64,000 nt of DNA, taken from NCBI RefSeq assembly GCF_035975855.1, contig NZ_CP109055.1:8494001-8558000 (forward strand), in the 5' to 3' direction. This DNA is from Streptomyces sp. NBC_01304. Lineage in GTDB: Bacteria; Actinomycetota; Actinomycetes; Streptomycetales; Streptomycetaceae. How positions within the stretch are numbered: the stretch's first letter is position 1; each line of letters starts with the position of its first letter. The position numbers and the translations under genes were made by a program. Shown in pieces: positions 1 to 8,300 of this stretch. The notes under the pieces are model-generated. The model did not search any database, was not told the origin of the DNA, and saw only the letters and a program-made list of their open reading frames with translations.

Positions 1-1089
1 GAAGGACACCAGGAAGCCGACGGCCCACAGCATCGGCGTCTCGAAGGACAGCGAGCCCTTGAGCATCGTGCCCGTCCAGTTGAAGAACTTCACCCCGGTC
101 GGGACCGCGATCAGGAACGACATGAAGGAGAAGAACGGCAGCAGCACCGCGCCCGTCACGAACATGTGGTGCGCCCACACCACGACCGAGAGCCCGGTGA
201 TGGCCGCGGTCGCGCCGACGAGCATCACGTACCCGAAGATCGGCTTGCGGGAGAAGACCGGCAGGATCTCGGAGATGATCCCGAAGAACGGCAGCGCGAT
301 GATGTAGACCTCGGGATGCCCGAAGAACCAGAACAGATGCTGCCAGAGCAGCGCCCCGCCGAACTCCGCGTCGAAGACCACCGAGTGGAACCGCCGGTCC
401 GCCTCCAGAACGAGCAGCGCGGCCGCGAGCACCGGGAACGCCAGCAGGATCAGGATCGACGTGAACAGCGTGTTCCAGGTGAACACCGGCATCCGGAACA
501 TGGTCATGCCGGGCGCCCGCATCCCGATGATGGTCGTCAGGAAGTTCACCGCACCGAGGATCGTGCCGAACCCGGCGAGCGCGAGTCCCATGATCCACAT
601 GTCGGCGCCGATGCCCGGGGACCGCTCCAGGCTGTTGAGCGGGGCGTACGCGAACCAGCCGAAGTTGGCCGGACCGCTCGGCACTGCCAGCGAGCCGAGG
701 ACCATCAGGCCGCCGAACAGGAACAGCCAGTACGAGAACATGTTGAGCCGCGGGAAGGCCACGTCCGGCGCGCCGATCTGCAGCGGCATGATCTCGTTGG
801 CGAAGCCGGCGAAGGTCGGCGTCGCGAAGAGCAGCAGCATGATCGTGCCGTGCATGGTGAACATCTGGTTGAACTCGTTGTTCGTCATCAGCTGCAGCCC
901 CGGGCGGGCCAGCTCGGCCCGCATCATCAGGGCCATCGCGCCGGCGATCAGGAAGAACGCGAACGACGTGATCAGGTAGAGATGCCCGATCTTCTTGTGG
1001 TCGGTGGTGGTCAGCCAGTCCACGATCAGCCGCCCAGGCCGTCGTTCTTGTGCCGGTCGCGCGGCCGCCTGAGCGGTGTCGGTCCCCAT
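1..1089 (-). CDS. ctaD: Cytochrome c oxidase subunit I (partial, C-terminus outside window)
   Basis: Heme-copper oxidase subunit I, the catalytic membrane subunit of the aa3 terminal oxidase that reduces O2 at the binuclear centre. The ATG at 1089 opens a frame that stays open to base 1, giving 363 codons of a family usually about 570 long. Visible hallmarks are the N-terminal [14 protein letters not shown], the low-spin heme region [10 protein letters not shown], and [19 protein letters not shown] with the Cu-B His/Tyr ligands, followed by the His pair in VWAHHMF. No other oxidase subunit lies upstream, so the gene may be a separate ctaD copy, as many Streptomyces carry two; the downstream side is not visible. 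The identification is secure, but which copy it is remains inference. Confidence 0.97.
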   Translation of the reverse strand, partial: MGTDTAQAAARPAQERRPGRLIVDWLTTTDHKKIGHLYLITSFAFFLIAGAMALMMRAELARPGLQLMTNNEFNQMFTMHGTIMLLLFATPTFAGFANEIMPLQIGAPDVAFPRLNMFSYWLFLFGGLMVLGSLAVPSGPANFGWFAYAPLNSLERSPGIGADMWIMGLALAGFGTILGAVNFLTTIIGMRAPGMTMFRMPVFTWNTLFTSILILLAFPVLAAALLVLEADRRFHSVVFDAEFGGALLWQHLFWFFGHPEVYIIALPFFGIISEILPVFSRKPIFGYVMLVGATAAITGLSVVVWAHHMFVTGAVLLPFFSFMSFLIAVPTGVKFFNWTGTMLKGSLSFETPMLWAVGFLVSF

Positions 1090-1528
1090 CGCTGCTCCCT
1101 CGCTTGTGACGGCTTGGGCCCGAAGTGCCTGAAGGCTCACGCCATGATGCTCGCGTTGCACCCGACTCCAACAGGGGGCGTACGCACGTGAGTGGTGCGG
1201 CGAAGTGGTGCGGCGGGTGCGGGAAATGAGCGGAACCTGTGAATTCGGCACGGCTTCTCACGACCCGTCAATCCGTGCGACGGGGCACGGAATGCAGAAT
1301 GCGGAAGATCGAACTCTGCTTGCCGCGTCAGTGAATCGCCAAGCCCTCGTTGCCTTTTGCGGGGATGCGTATACGGAATTCGGAACCGCTCGTACGTGTG
1401 AAGTTTCGGGCCATAAACGCGTGTGGCGATCCTGTGACACAAGCGTGACCGGAGGGGTACGGGTGACGCTGGGTATGGGGTTTTGGCCGGGCCTTTCGTT
1501 CCCGCGCACCGCGGCCTACGGTGGCGGC
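1090..1528. other. Intergenic region between ctaD and the I78 inhibitor gene
   Basis: About 440 bases separating the divergent ctaD (left) and I78 inhibitor (right) genes, so it must hold both promoters. Open frames crossing it have no recognisable protein features and are treated as chance. I see no clear -35/-10 pair or inverted repeat that I would stand behind. Confidence 0.5.
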
Positions 1529-1744
1529 ATGGCACCCATACCGACCCCCTCCGCGGAACCCCAGGACGCCCCCGACTCCTACGTCGGCCTCGATGCGACG
1601 GGCGCCGAGCGACGGGCCCGTGAGCGCGGCTGGAGCACCGTCAGGTCGCTGCCGCCGGGCGCGATCATCACCATGGAGTACCTGTCCGGGCGGCTCAACT
1701 TCGAGGTCAAGGACGGCGTGGTGAGCCGCTGCTGGAAGGGCTGA
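1529..1744 (+). CDS. Small I78-family peptidase inhibitor-like protein
   Basis: 71-residue protein resembling the peptidase inhibitor I78 family (potato-inhibitor-I-like fold). The core YVGLDATGAERRARERGW followed by VRSLPPGAIITMEYLSGRLNFEVKDGVVSRCWKG matches the family pattern: a short helix, a reactive loop, and strands carrying a conserved RLNFEV motif. Family members bind and block serine proteases. There is no signal peptide, so this one is either cytoplasmic or acts on an unknown target. The ATG at 1529 follows a GGTGGCGG stretch. The frame continues upstream, but that part has no family similarity, so the internal ATG is chosen. A strong terminator follows. The window also encodes two secreted S1 proteases, but nothing links them to this gene. 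Confidence 0.85.
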   Translation: MAPIPTPSAEPQDAPDSYVGLDATGAERRARERGWSTVRSLPPGAIITMEYLSGRLNFEVKDGVVSRCWKG

Positions 1745-1774
1745 ACCACTGTGTGAGTCATCCGGGACGAACGG

Positions 1775-1812
1775 CGAAGGCCCCGGCTCCTCGAGGGAGT
1801 CCGGGGCCTTCG
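1775..1812. terminator. Bidirectional intrinsic terminator
   Basis: Perfect 12-bp stem CGAAGGCCCCGG / CCGGGGCCTTCG with a 14-base loop. It lies between the convergent I78 inhibitor gene (+) and PAP2 gene (-), so it can serve both. Confidence 0.85.
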
Positions 1813-1876
1813 CGTGCGGGGAAAGTTGTGCGTACCGGCCCCGCGGTCCGTGGTGGCTGGTCTCAGCCCTGGCGGC

Positions 1877-2911
1877 TCAGCCGCCCGCCACCGGGCGGGC
1901 GGCGGGAGCCGGGGTGGTGCGCGGCAGCCGGGCCGGGGCGTCGCCGTGCGGCGGCCGGCGGCTGCCGACCGGGGTGACCGGGGTCCGCTCCGAGCGCACC
2001 GCGTGCGGGCGCTGGGTGAGGTGCGCGGTGGTGCGGCCGGTGTGGGCGGCGCCGACCGGTTCGCGCGCCGGGGTCTCGTCGTCGGCGGGGGTGCGCTGCG
2101 GGAACATCGCCGGCATGCCGGCACCGACCGGCGCGGGCGCCGGCAGGGGGACACCGCGGGCGCGCAGCTTGTCGCGCAGGGCGAAGATCCACACCTCGGC
2201 ACGGGCGACCAGCGGCTCGAACCAGGGCAGCGCGAGCAGGATCAGCAGGCCCGCGGCCCAGCCGAGGAAGACGTCACTGAGCCAGTGCGTCCCCAGGTAG
2301 ACCGTGCTCAGGCCGACGCCGAGCGAGGTCACGGCCGAGATCGCGGACAGCCAGCGGCGGGTGCGCGGCGTGGAGGCGAGGTAGGCGAGGATGCCCCAGG
2401 TGATCACGGCGTTGGCCGTGTGGCCCGAGGGAAATATGTCGCCGGTCAGCCACATCTCGTTGGAGCCGATCATGGTGGCGTAGTGCGGGCCCTCGCGGCC
2501 CATGCTCAGCTTGGCGGCGCCCACCGTGATGTTGAGCAGCAGCAGCGAGGTGCCGAGCATCAGGAGCGGCCGCAGCGTGTGCTGCCGCCAGGAGCGCCAG
2601 CCGAGCCAGGCCGCGACCATCACCGCGGTGGGGCCGCGCTGGCCGAGCACCACGTAGTAGTCGATGAAGGCGTGCAGCTCGGGCCACTGCTGGTACGGCC
2701 GGAAGAACATGACCTGCCAGTCCAGGCGGACCAGCCACGACGTGTTGATCACGGCCACGGTGATGAGCAGGTAGAAGACCAGCGTCGAGCCCAGGAGCAC
2801 GATCCTGTGCGGGCTCATCCGCGGTACATCTAGGCCTGTCGGCCGCTCGGGCTCACGGTCGAGACGGGCGAAGAGCCGGTCCCAACGGGTGAGAGTTTGT
2901 TCAGTACGCAC
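1877..2911 (-). CDS. PAP2-superfamily membrane phosphatase homologue with altered catalytic motifs
   Basis: 344-residue integral membrane protein of the PAP2/PgpB superfamily (lipid phosphate phosphatases). Roughly five or six hydrophobic segments lie between residues 35 and 230. They are followed by a hydrophilic, Pro/Arg-rich tail of about 100 residues predicted to be cytoplasmic. Motif 2 is intact (PSGHT, residues 161-165), and the motif 3 His (H209) and Asp (D213) are present. Motif 1 reads KLSMGREGP (from K134), so the Arg of the K-x6-RP consensus is Gly. Motif 3 reads STVYLGTHW, so the Arg of SR-x5-H is Thr. Both lost arginines normally bind the phosphate. It may be a weak phosphatase, a changed-specificity enzyme or a non-catalytic relative. 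The start at 2911 keeps the charged N-terminal segment; ATG codon 31 is an alternative. Confidence 0.85.
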   Translation of the reverse strand: MRTEQTLTRWDRLFARLDREPERPTGLDVPRMSPHRIVLLGSTLVFYLLITVAVINTSWLVRLDWQVMFFRPYQQWPELHAFIDYYVVLGQRGPTAVMVAAWLGWRSWRQHTLRPLLMLGTSLLLLNITVGAAKLSMGREGPHYATMIGSNEMWLTGDIFPSGHTANAVITWGILAYLASTPRTRRWLSAISAVTSLGVGLSTVYLGTHWLSDVFLGWAAGLLILLALPWFEPLVARAEVWIFALRDKLRARGVPLPAPAPVGAGMPAMFPQRTPADDETPAREPVGAAHTGRTTAHLTQRPHAVRSERTPVTPVGSRRPPHGDAPARLPRTTPAPAARPVAGG

Positions 2912-3138
2912 CCAATCGACGCTACAGCGAGTGAGCGTGGCGCTAGGCCGAATCGGTGTCTTTGTGATGACGATGTGATGTGGGATTGATCTCAGGGCGG
3001 ACTTTATTCCCCCCTTTTTCGGAAAGCGGAGTGACCTTGGGCCGCAAATTCCCGTACCAATAGTGGCTGCTGCTTACAACCGGTTTATGCGTGGCCCGAA
3101 TTCGTTCACCCGCCGCTCGGACGGAATTCTCCCTTCCC

Positions 3139-4302
3139 TCACGGAGGCCCCGAGCCGTGCAGCCAGAACGCCCCGTACACCGCCGAGACCAGCGCCACGA
3201 CCCCGAGCACCGCCGCCGACCTGGACGTACGCAGCCGGGCCAGCGCCACCGCGATCGGCAGCAGCAGCGGGAACGCGGGCATGAGCAGCCGCGGCTTCGA
3301 CCCGAAGTAGCCGGACGCGCACAGCGCGAGCGCCACGACGATCCCGCAGTAGACGAGGAGCGGCACCGGCTGCTTCTGCCGTACGCACTTCACGTACAGC
3401 CAGATCACCAGCGCGACCCCGACGATCAGACCGACCCCGGCGAGCGCGCCCGGGACCGAGGTGAACTTGGCCCCGACGAACTTCGCGAAGGCGAGGCCAC
3501 CGTCGAATCCGTTGCCCCACTGCCCCTGCACATCGAGATACCCGAAGAGCCCGCCCCCGGTCTCCTGCCCGACCCACAGCACGTACCCGGCGGCCCCGAG
3601 CGGCGCGAGCAGCGCACCGACGACCATCCGCCACGGCCACCGCTTCTCCCGTACGACGACGAGGACGGCGGCGACCCACAGCGCGGCCACGACGGCCGCC
3701 CCCACCGGCCGGGTCAGCCCGGCCAGCGACGCGAGCAGACCCGCGGTCAGCCAGCGTCCGCTGATCACCGCGTACAGCGACCAGGCGGCAAGCGCCGTGA
3801 ACAGGGATTCGCTGTACGCCATCGACTGCACGATGCCGACCGGCAGCACCGCCCACAGCGCCACCGCGCACACCCCGGCACGGAGCCCGTAGAGCCGGTC
3901 GGCGATCGCGAAGATCCCGCCGGCCGCGGCCAGCGAGGCCAGCCAGCTCACCACCAGGCCCGCGTCCTGGTACGACAGCGGACTGATCGCCGCCCCCAGC
4001 CGCTCCAGCCACGGGAGCAGCGGGAAGAACGCCAGGTTGGAGTGGACGTCGCCGTTGGGCAGCGTCACCTGCCAGCCGTAGCCGGATTCGGCGACGCGGG
4101 TGTACCAGAGCGAGTCCCAGCGCGCGGTGAGCAGCGTGTGCGGGCTCTTGCCCGCGGCCGCCCCCCACACCGCGAGCACCACGAGTCCCAGCGCTCGCAC
4201 CCCCGCGTACACGAGGAGCGCGGGCGCGGCTCGGCGCAGCGCGGCGGAGAGCCGGCCCGGCGCGCTGCCGGTCGGTTTCGTACGTAGATCCAGGTCGGTC
4301 AC
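3139..4302 (-). CDS. PIG-V-like polytopic membrane mannosyltransferase family protein
   Basis: 387-residue polytopic membrane protein with about eight to ten hydrophobic helices. The first periplasmic loop carries ARWDSLWYTRVAESGYG followed by NLAFFPLLPWLERL. These match the signature loop of PIG-V-type GT-C glycosyltransferases, where the acidic residue after the first helix is catalytic and the donor is a polyprenyl-phosphate sugar. The GT-C assignment is established for the family; the actual sugar and acceptor here are unknown. It stands alone on the minus strand with no other glycosylation gene next to it. The start is a GTG at 4302 with a weak ribosome-binding site; a start a few codons inside cannot be excluded. 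Confidence 0.75.
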   Translation of the reverse strand: MTDLDLRTKPTGSAPGRLSAALRRAAPALLVYAGVRALGLVVLAVWGAAAGKSPHTLLTARWDSLWYTRVAESGYGWQVTLPNGDVHSNLAFFPLLPWLERLGAAISPLSYQDAGLVVSWLASLAAAGGIFAIADRLYGLRAGVCAVALWAVLPVGIVQSMAYSESLFTALAAWSLYAVISGRWLTAGLLASLAGLTRPVGAAVVAALWVAAVLVVVREKRWPWRMVVGALLAPLGAAGYVLWVGQETGGGLFGYLDVQGQWGNGFDGGLAFAKFVGAKFTSVPGALAGVGLIVGVALVIWLYVKCVRQKQPVPLLVYCGIVVALALCASGYFGSKPRLLMPAFPLLLPIAVALARLRTSRSAAVLGVVALVSAVYGAFWLHGSGPP

Positions 4303-4530
4303 GGGCTCGATTATGGGCGCCGCCCGGAACCGGACGCCCGCCGACCGGCGTACTTGTCATGGGCAGGCGTGGCGCACGCCACACCGCGCGGGTCAGATAC
4401 GTGAGAGTTCGGACACCCGCCCCAGCGGTTAACTCGCGTAATCTGACGGCTCACTCGCCTGCGTGTCCGGGGCCGCGATCCCCACCCCCCATGGGACCGC
4501 ACTTGGCGAGCATCTACGGGAGGTACGTAC

Positions 4531-6204
4531 ATGTCCGGGACGACCACGGCTGCTCCGACGCGGCCTTCGGCATCCCGGTTCCTGGCTCAGCTCAATCGGC
4601 CGGAGGGCGCCAACCGCTGGGTCGTCCTGATCGTCCTGTGCGTCAGCCTCGCGATAGTCGCCATCGACTCGACCGTGCTGCACGTCGCGGTCCCCGCCGT
4701 CACCGAAGACCTCAAGCCGGGCGCGATCCAGCTCCTGTGGATCGTCGACGTCTACCCGCTGGTCTGCGCCTCCCTCCTGATCCTCTTCGGCACCCTCGGC
4801 GACCGCGTCGGCCGCCGCAAGGTCCTGCTCATCGGATACGCGGCCTTCGGCGTCGCCTCCCTCATGGCGGCCCTCGCGCACGACCCGCAGCTGCTCATCG
4901 CGGCCCGGGCGCTGCTCGGCCTCGGCGGCGCGATGATCATGCCCGCCACGCTCTCGATCGTCCGCCAGGTCTTCCCGGACCGGCGCGAGCGGGCCCTCGC
5001 CATCGGCATCTGGAGCGCGGTCGCCGCGGTCGGTGCCGCGGCGGGCCCGCTGCTCGGCGGATTCCTGCTGGAGCACTATTGGTGGGGCGCCGTCTTCCTC
5101 ATCAACATCCCGCTGATGTTCGGCAGCCTCCTCGTCGGCCGCTGGCTCCTGCCCGAGTCGTTCGGCGACCGGGACGGCCCGTGGGACGTGGTCGGCGCGC
5201 TGATGGCCGCGGGCGGACTGTTCGGCATGGTCCTCGGCGTGAAGCGGGCCGGTGGCGGCGAGGGCGTGCTCAGCGGCATGACCGTGGTGCCGCTGGTGCT
5301 CGGCGCGCTGCTGCTGTTCCTCTTCGTGCGCCGCCAGCGCCGGCGCAAGCATCCGCTGGTCGACCTCACGCTGTTCTCCCGGCCGGCCTTCGGCACCTCG
5401 GTCGGCTGCATCATCCTCGCGATGCTCGCGCTGGTCGGCCTGATGCTGATCGCCGCGCAGTACCTCCAGCTGGTGCTCGGCCTCTCGCCGCTGCAGACCG
5501 GCCTGCGGATGGTGCCGCTCACGCTGGCCGCCATGGCCGGCGGGCTCAGCGGCTCGACGCTCCTGCCGAAGCTCGGCCCGCGCAGGATGGTCGCCTTCGG
5601 CTTCTGCCTCACCGCGCTCGGCGTGCTGACGCTGACGTTCATGGGGCACCAGGACAACTGGCTGCTGCTCCTCACCGGCTTCGTCGTGCTCGGCTTCGGT
5701 CTGCAGACGACGCTCTTCGGTTCGTACGAGTCCATGCTCAGCGAGGTCCCGCAGGGCCAGGCCGGCGGTGCCGCCGCGATCGGCGAGACCTCCTACCAGC
5801 TCGGCGGCGGCATCGGCATAGCGTTCATCGGCAGCGTCATGAACGCCGCGTACGGCCCCGGAATCTCCGCCGTCCCGGGCGTCCCGTCGGCGGACCTGGA
5901 GAACGCCCGGCACTCGCTCGGTGAGGCGTACGAGGTCTCGCACCACCTCGACGGCGGCGCGGGCGCCGCGCTGCGCGAGGCCGCCAAGTCCTCGTTCGTG
6001 CACGGCCTGCACGTCACGCTCCTCGCCAGCGCGGGCCTGCTCCTCGTCGGCGCCCTCGCGGCCCTCAAGCTGCCGCGCACCATGGACTGCAGCGCGCCCG
6101 CGGCGGACGAGTGCGAGACTCCCGCGTCGGGCATCGCGGAGATCCCGGCCCCGGCGTCCGGCGCCCGGGACCGCACGGCGGTAGCCGCCGAGTCCACCGG
6201 CTGA
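4531..6204 (+). CDS. MFS drug exporter of the DHA2 (14-TM, QacA/SmvA-like) family
   Basis: 557-residue major facilitator, the usual length for 14-helix proton-coupled exporters of hydrophobic cations and antibiotics. Helix 1 carries DSTVLHVAVPAVTEDL, a typical DHA2 sequence with a membrane acidic residue. Motif A is GTLGDRVGRRKV between helices 2 and 3, and motif C (the antiporter motif) lies in GPLLGGFLLEHYWW. The last 50 residues are hydrophilic. The gene is transcribed alone and divergently from the PIG-V-like gene. No TetR or MarR regulator sits next to it, so its control is not evident, and the substrate cannot be read from sequence. Confidence 0.92.
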   Translation: MSGTTTAAPTRPSASRFLAQLNRPEGANRWVVLIVLCVSLAIVAIDSTVLHVAVPAVTEDLKPGAIQLLWIVDVYPLVCASLLILFGTLGDRVGRRKVLLIGYAAFGVASLMAALAHDPQLLIAARALLGLGGAMIMPATLSIVRQVFPDRRERALAIGIWSAVAAVGAAAGPLLGGFLLEHYWWGAVFLINIPLMFGSLLVGRWLLPESFGDRDGPWDVVGALMAAGGLFGMVLGVKRAGGGEGVLSGMTVVPLVLGALLLFLFVRRQRRRKHPLVDLTLFSRPAFGTSVGCIILAMLALVGLMLIAAQYLQLVLGLSPLQTGLRMVPLTLAAMAGGLSGSTLLPKLGPRRMVAFGFCLTALGVLTLTFMGHQDNWLLLLTGFVVLGFGLQTTLFGSYESMLSEVPQGQAGGAAAIGETSYQLGGGIGIAFIGSVMNAAYGPGISAVPGVPSADLENARHSLGEAYEVSHHLDGGAGAALREAAKSSFVHGLHVTLLASAGLLLVGALAALKLPRTMDCSAPAADECETPASGIAEIPAPASGARDRTAVAAESTG

Positions 6205-6342
6205 GGGTGGCCAAGGCCTCGCCAACTCGTCCTGGACGTGCGGGACACTGAGCCGTAACGTCGGCCTCGCGCTCCAACTACCACTGCTAGTTTTCCCGCG
6301 ACGTGCCGCGTACGTGCCGCAGCACCACATGGAGGCTCAGCC

Positions 6343-7533
6343 ATGTCAGCCCGCACCCCTTTGCCGCCGTTCGACCCCACCGACCCGCTCGGCATCGACG
6401 ACCTCCTCGACCCCGAGGACCTCGCGATCCGGGACACGGTGCGCACCTGGGCCGCCGACCGGGTCCTGCCGCACATCGCCGACTGGTACGAGCGCGGCGA
6501 GCTCCCCGGCATCCGTGAACTCGCCCGCGAACTCGGCTCGATCGGCGCGCTCGGCATGTCGCTGACCGGCTACGGCTGCGCGGGCGCCAGCGCCGTCCAG
6601 TACGGCCTCGCCTGCCTGGAGCTGGAGGCCGCCGACTCCGGCATCCGGTCCCTGGTCTCGGTGCAGGGCTCCCTCGCGATGTACGCGATCTGGAAGTTCG
6701 GCTCCGAGGAGCAGAAGCAGCAGTGGCTGCCGGGCATGGCCGCCGGCGAACTGATCGGCTGCTTCGGCCTGACCGAGCCCGACCACGGCTCGGACCCCGC
6801 GTCGATGCGTACGTACGCGAAGAGGGACGGCACCGACTGGGTGCTCACCGGGCGCAAGATGTGGATCACCAACGGGTCCGTCGCCTCGGTCGCCGTCGTA
6901 TGGGCGCAGACCGACGACGGCATCCGGGGCTTCGTCGTGCCGACCGACGCCGACGGGTTCTCGGCGCCCGAGATCAAGCACAAGTGGTCGCTGCGCGCCT
7001 CGGTCACCAGCGAGCTCGTCCTTGATGAAGTACGGCTGCCCGCCGACGCCGTACTGCCCGAGGTCACCGGACTGCGCGGGCCGCTCGGCTGTCTGAGCCA
7101 CGCGCGCTACGGCATCGTCTGGGGATCCATGGGCGCGGCCCGCTCCTCCTTCGAGGCGGCCGTCGAATACTCCAAGACCCGCGAGCAGTTCGGCCGGCCC
7201 ATCGGCGGCTTCCAGCTCACCCAGGCCAAGCTCGCCGACATGGCGGTCGAGCTGCACAAGGGCATCCTGCTCGCGCACCATCTGGGCGTGCGCATGGACG
7301 CGGGGAAGCTAAGGCCCGAGCAGATCAGCTTCGGCAAGCTCAACAACGTACGAGAGGCCATCGAGATCTGCCGCACCTCGCGCACCATCCTCGGCGCGAA
7401 CGGGATTTCGCTGGAGTACCCCGTGATGCGGCATGCGACGAACCTGGAGTCGGTGCTCACCTACGAAGGCACCGTGGAGATGCACCAGTTGGTGCTCGGC
7501 AAGGCGCTCACCGGCCTGGACGCGTTTCGGTAG
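6343..7533 (+). CDS. gcdH: Acyl-CoA dehydrogenase, glutaryl-CoA dehydrogenase type
   Basis: 396-residue FAD-dependent acyl-CoA dehydrogenase. The catalytic base is the Glu in LTYEGTVEMH near the C-terminus. FAD-binding segments FGLTEPDHGSDPASM and the KMWITNG strand are present. SGIRSLVSVQGSL matches the segment of glutaryl-CoA dehydrogenases whose Arg/Ser residues hold the gamma-carboxylate of the substrate, so this subtype (oxidative decarboxylation of glutaryl-CoA to crotonyl-CoA in lysine/tryptophan breakdown) is favoured over a plain short-chain enzyme. The ATG at 6343 has a GGAGG at 6330-6334. It is a single gene, convergent with the SepF-like gene. The family is certain; the substrate call is good but not proven. 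Confidence 0.88.
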   Translation: MSARTPLPPFDPTDPLGIDDLLDPEDLAIRDTVRTWAADRVLPHIADWYERGELPGIRELARELGSIGALGMSLTGYGCAGASAVQYGLACLELEAADSGIRSLVSVQGSLAMYAIWKFGSEEQKQQWLPGMAAGELIGCFGLTEPDHGSDPASMRTYAKRDGTDWVLTGRKMWITNGSVASVAVVWAQTDDGIRGFVVPTDADGFSAPEIKHKWSLRASVTSELVLDEVRLPADAVLPEVTGLRGPLGCLSHARYGIVWGSMGAARSSFEAAVEYSKTREQFGRPIGGFQLTQAKLADMAVELHKGILLAHHLGVRMDAGKLRPEQISFGKLNNVREAIEICRTSRTILGANGISLEYPVMRHATNLESVLTYEGTVEMHQLVLGKALTGLDAFR

Positions 7534-7563
7534 ACGCGTCCTCGCAACCGGTGGGCGCCTTGC

Positions 7564-8013
7564 TCAGCTCTGGTTGAAGAAGCCGTCGGCGGGGCGGCTC
7601 GCCGCCTCGCCGTTGACGATCCGGGTGTCCGCCGGTGAGAGCAGGAAGACCCGGTTGGCCACGCGCTCGATGGAGCCGCGCAGGCCGAACGTCAGACCGG
7701 CCGCGAAGTCCACCACGCGCTTGGCGTCGGAGGGGTCCATGGCCGTGAGGTTGATGATGACCGGGACGCCGTCCCGGAACAGCTCACCAATGCCACGGGC
7801 GTCCCTGAAGCCGTCCGGGGCGATGGTGCCGATGCGACGGCCCTTCTCCTCGGCCACCTCGGAGGCCACCCGCACCCGCGGGTCGGTGACCCAGGCGGCG
7901 TCGCCGCGCTCCGGGCCCTCGGCCGCATCGTCTTCGTAACCGTCGTAGTAACGCTCGTCATCGTTGTCGTCGACGAGGCCAAGCCAGGCACTCGCCTTGC
8001 GCACCGATCCCAT
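7564..8013 (-). CDS. SepF-like cell-division protein (DUF552 family)
   Basis: 149-residue protein. The N-terminus [16 protein letters not shown] resembles the membrane-targeting helix of SepF. After an acidic linker of about 30 residues comes the SepF core: [44 protein letters not shown]. SepF polymerises and tethers FtsZ to the membrane. The gene lies outside the division (dcw) cluster, so it is a paralogue rather than the main sepF. From memory, S. coelicolor has SepF-like proteins SflA and SflB that restrain ectopic FtsZ/DivIVA localisation, and the surrounding gene set fits the SflA locus; this equivalence is inference. GAGGAGG lies 5 bases before the ATG, fixing the start. Confidence 0.88.
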   Translation of the reverse strand: MGSVRKASAWLGLVDDNDDERYYDGYEDDAAEGPERGDAAWVTDPRVRVASEVAEEKGRRIGTIAPDGFRDARGIGELFRDGVPVIINLTAMDPSDAKRVVDFAAGLTFGLRGSIERVANRVFLLSPADTRIVNGEAASRPADGFFNQS

Positions 8014-8300
8014 GGACGCCTCCTCTCGCAGCGGTTCCTGCTGTCCGCCCCCCTATGGTCGTCCATGATGCGGATGCTGCGCCAAGTGGATAGTCGCCGC
8101 GCGGGGGTTTCGTGACGTGACTGGTGCAGAACGTACCCCCATTCTCCAAAGGCATTGCTGTGCGCGGCTGCTGACAGTGAGTGAAATATGATTTGTTGTG
8201 GCGTAAGAGTGACGGCGGGCGTGTCGTGCTGTCACTTGTGGCCGATACGATGCGGTCGCGCGTGTTCGACGCGTGTACTTGCGACTCTCGGGGGAGCGTC

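Noticed and set aside
8181..8300. Longer N-terminus for the DUF5685 protein starting at ATG 8181
   Set aside because: The added 40 residues are not protein-like. TTG 8301 has a ribosome-binding site and matches the remembered start of relatives.
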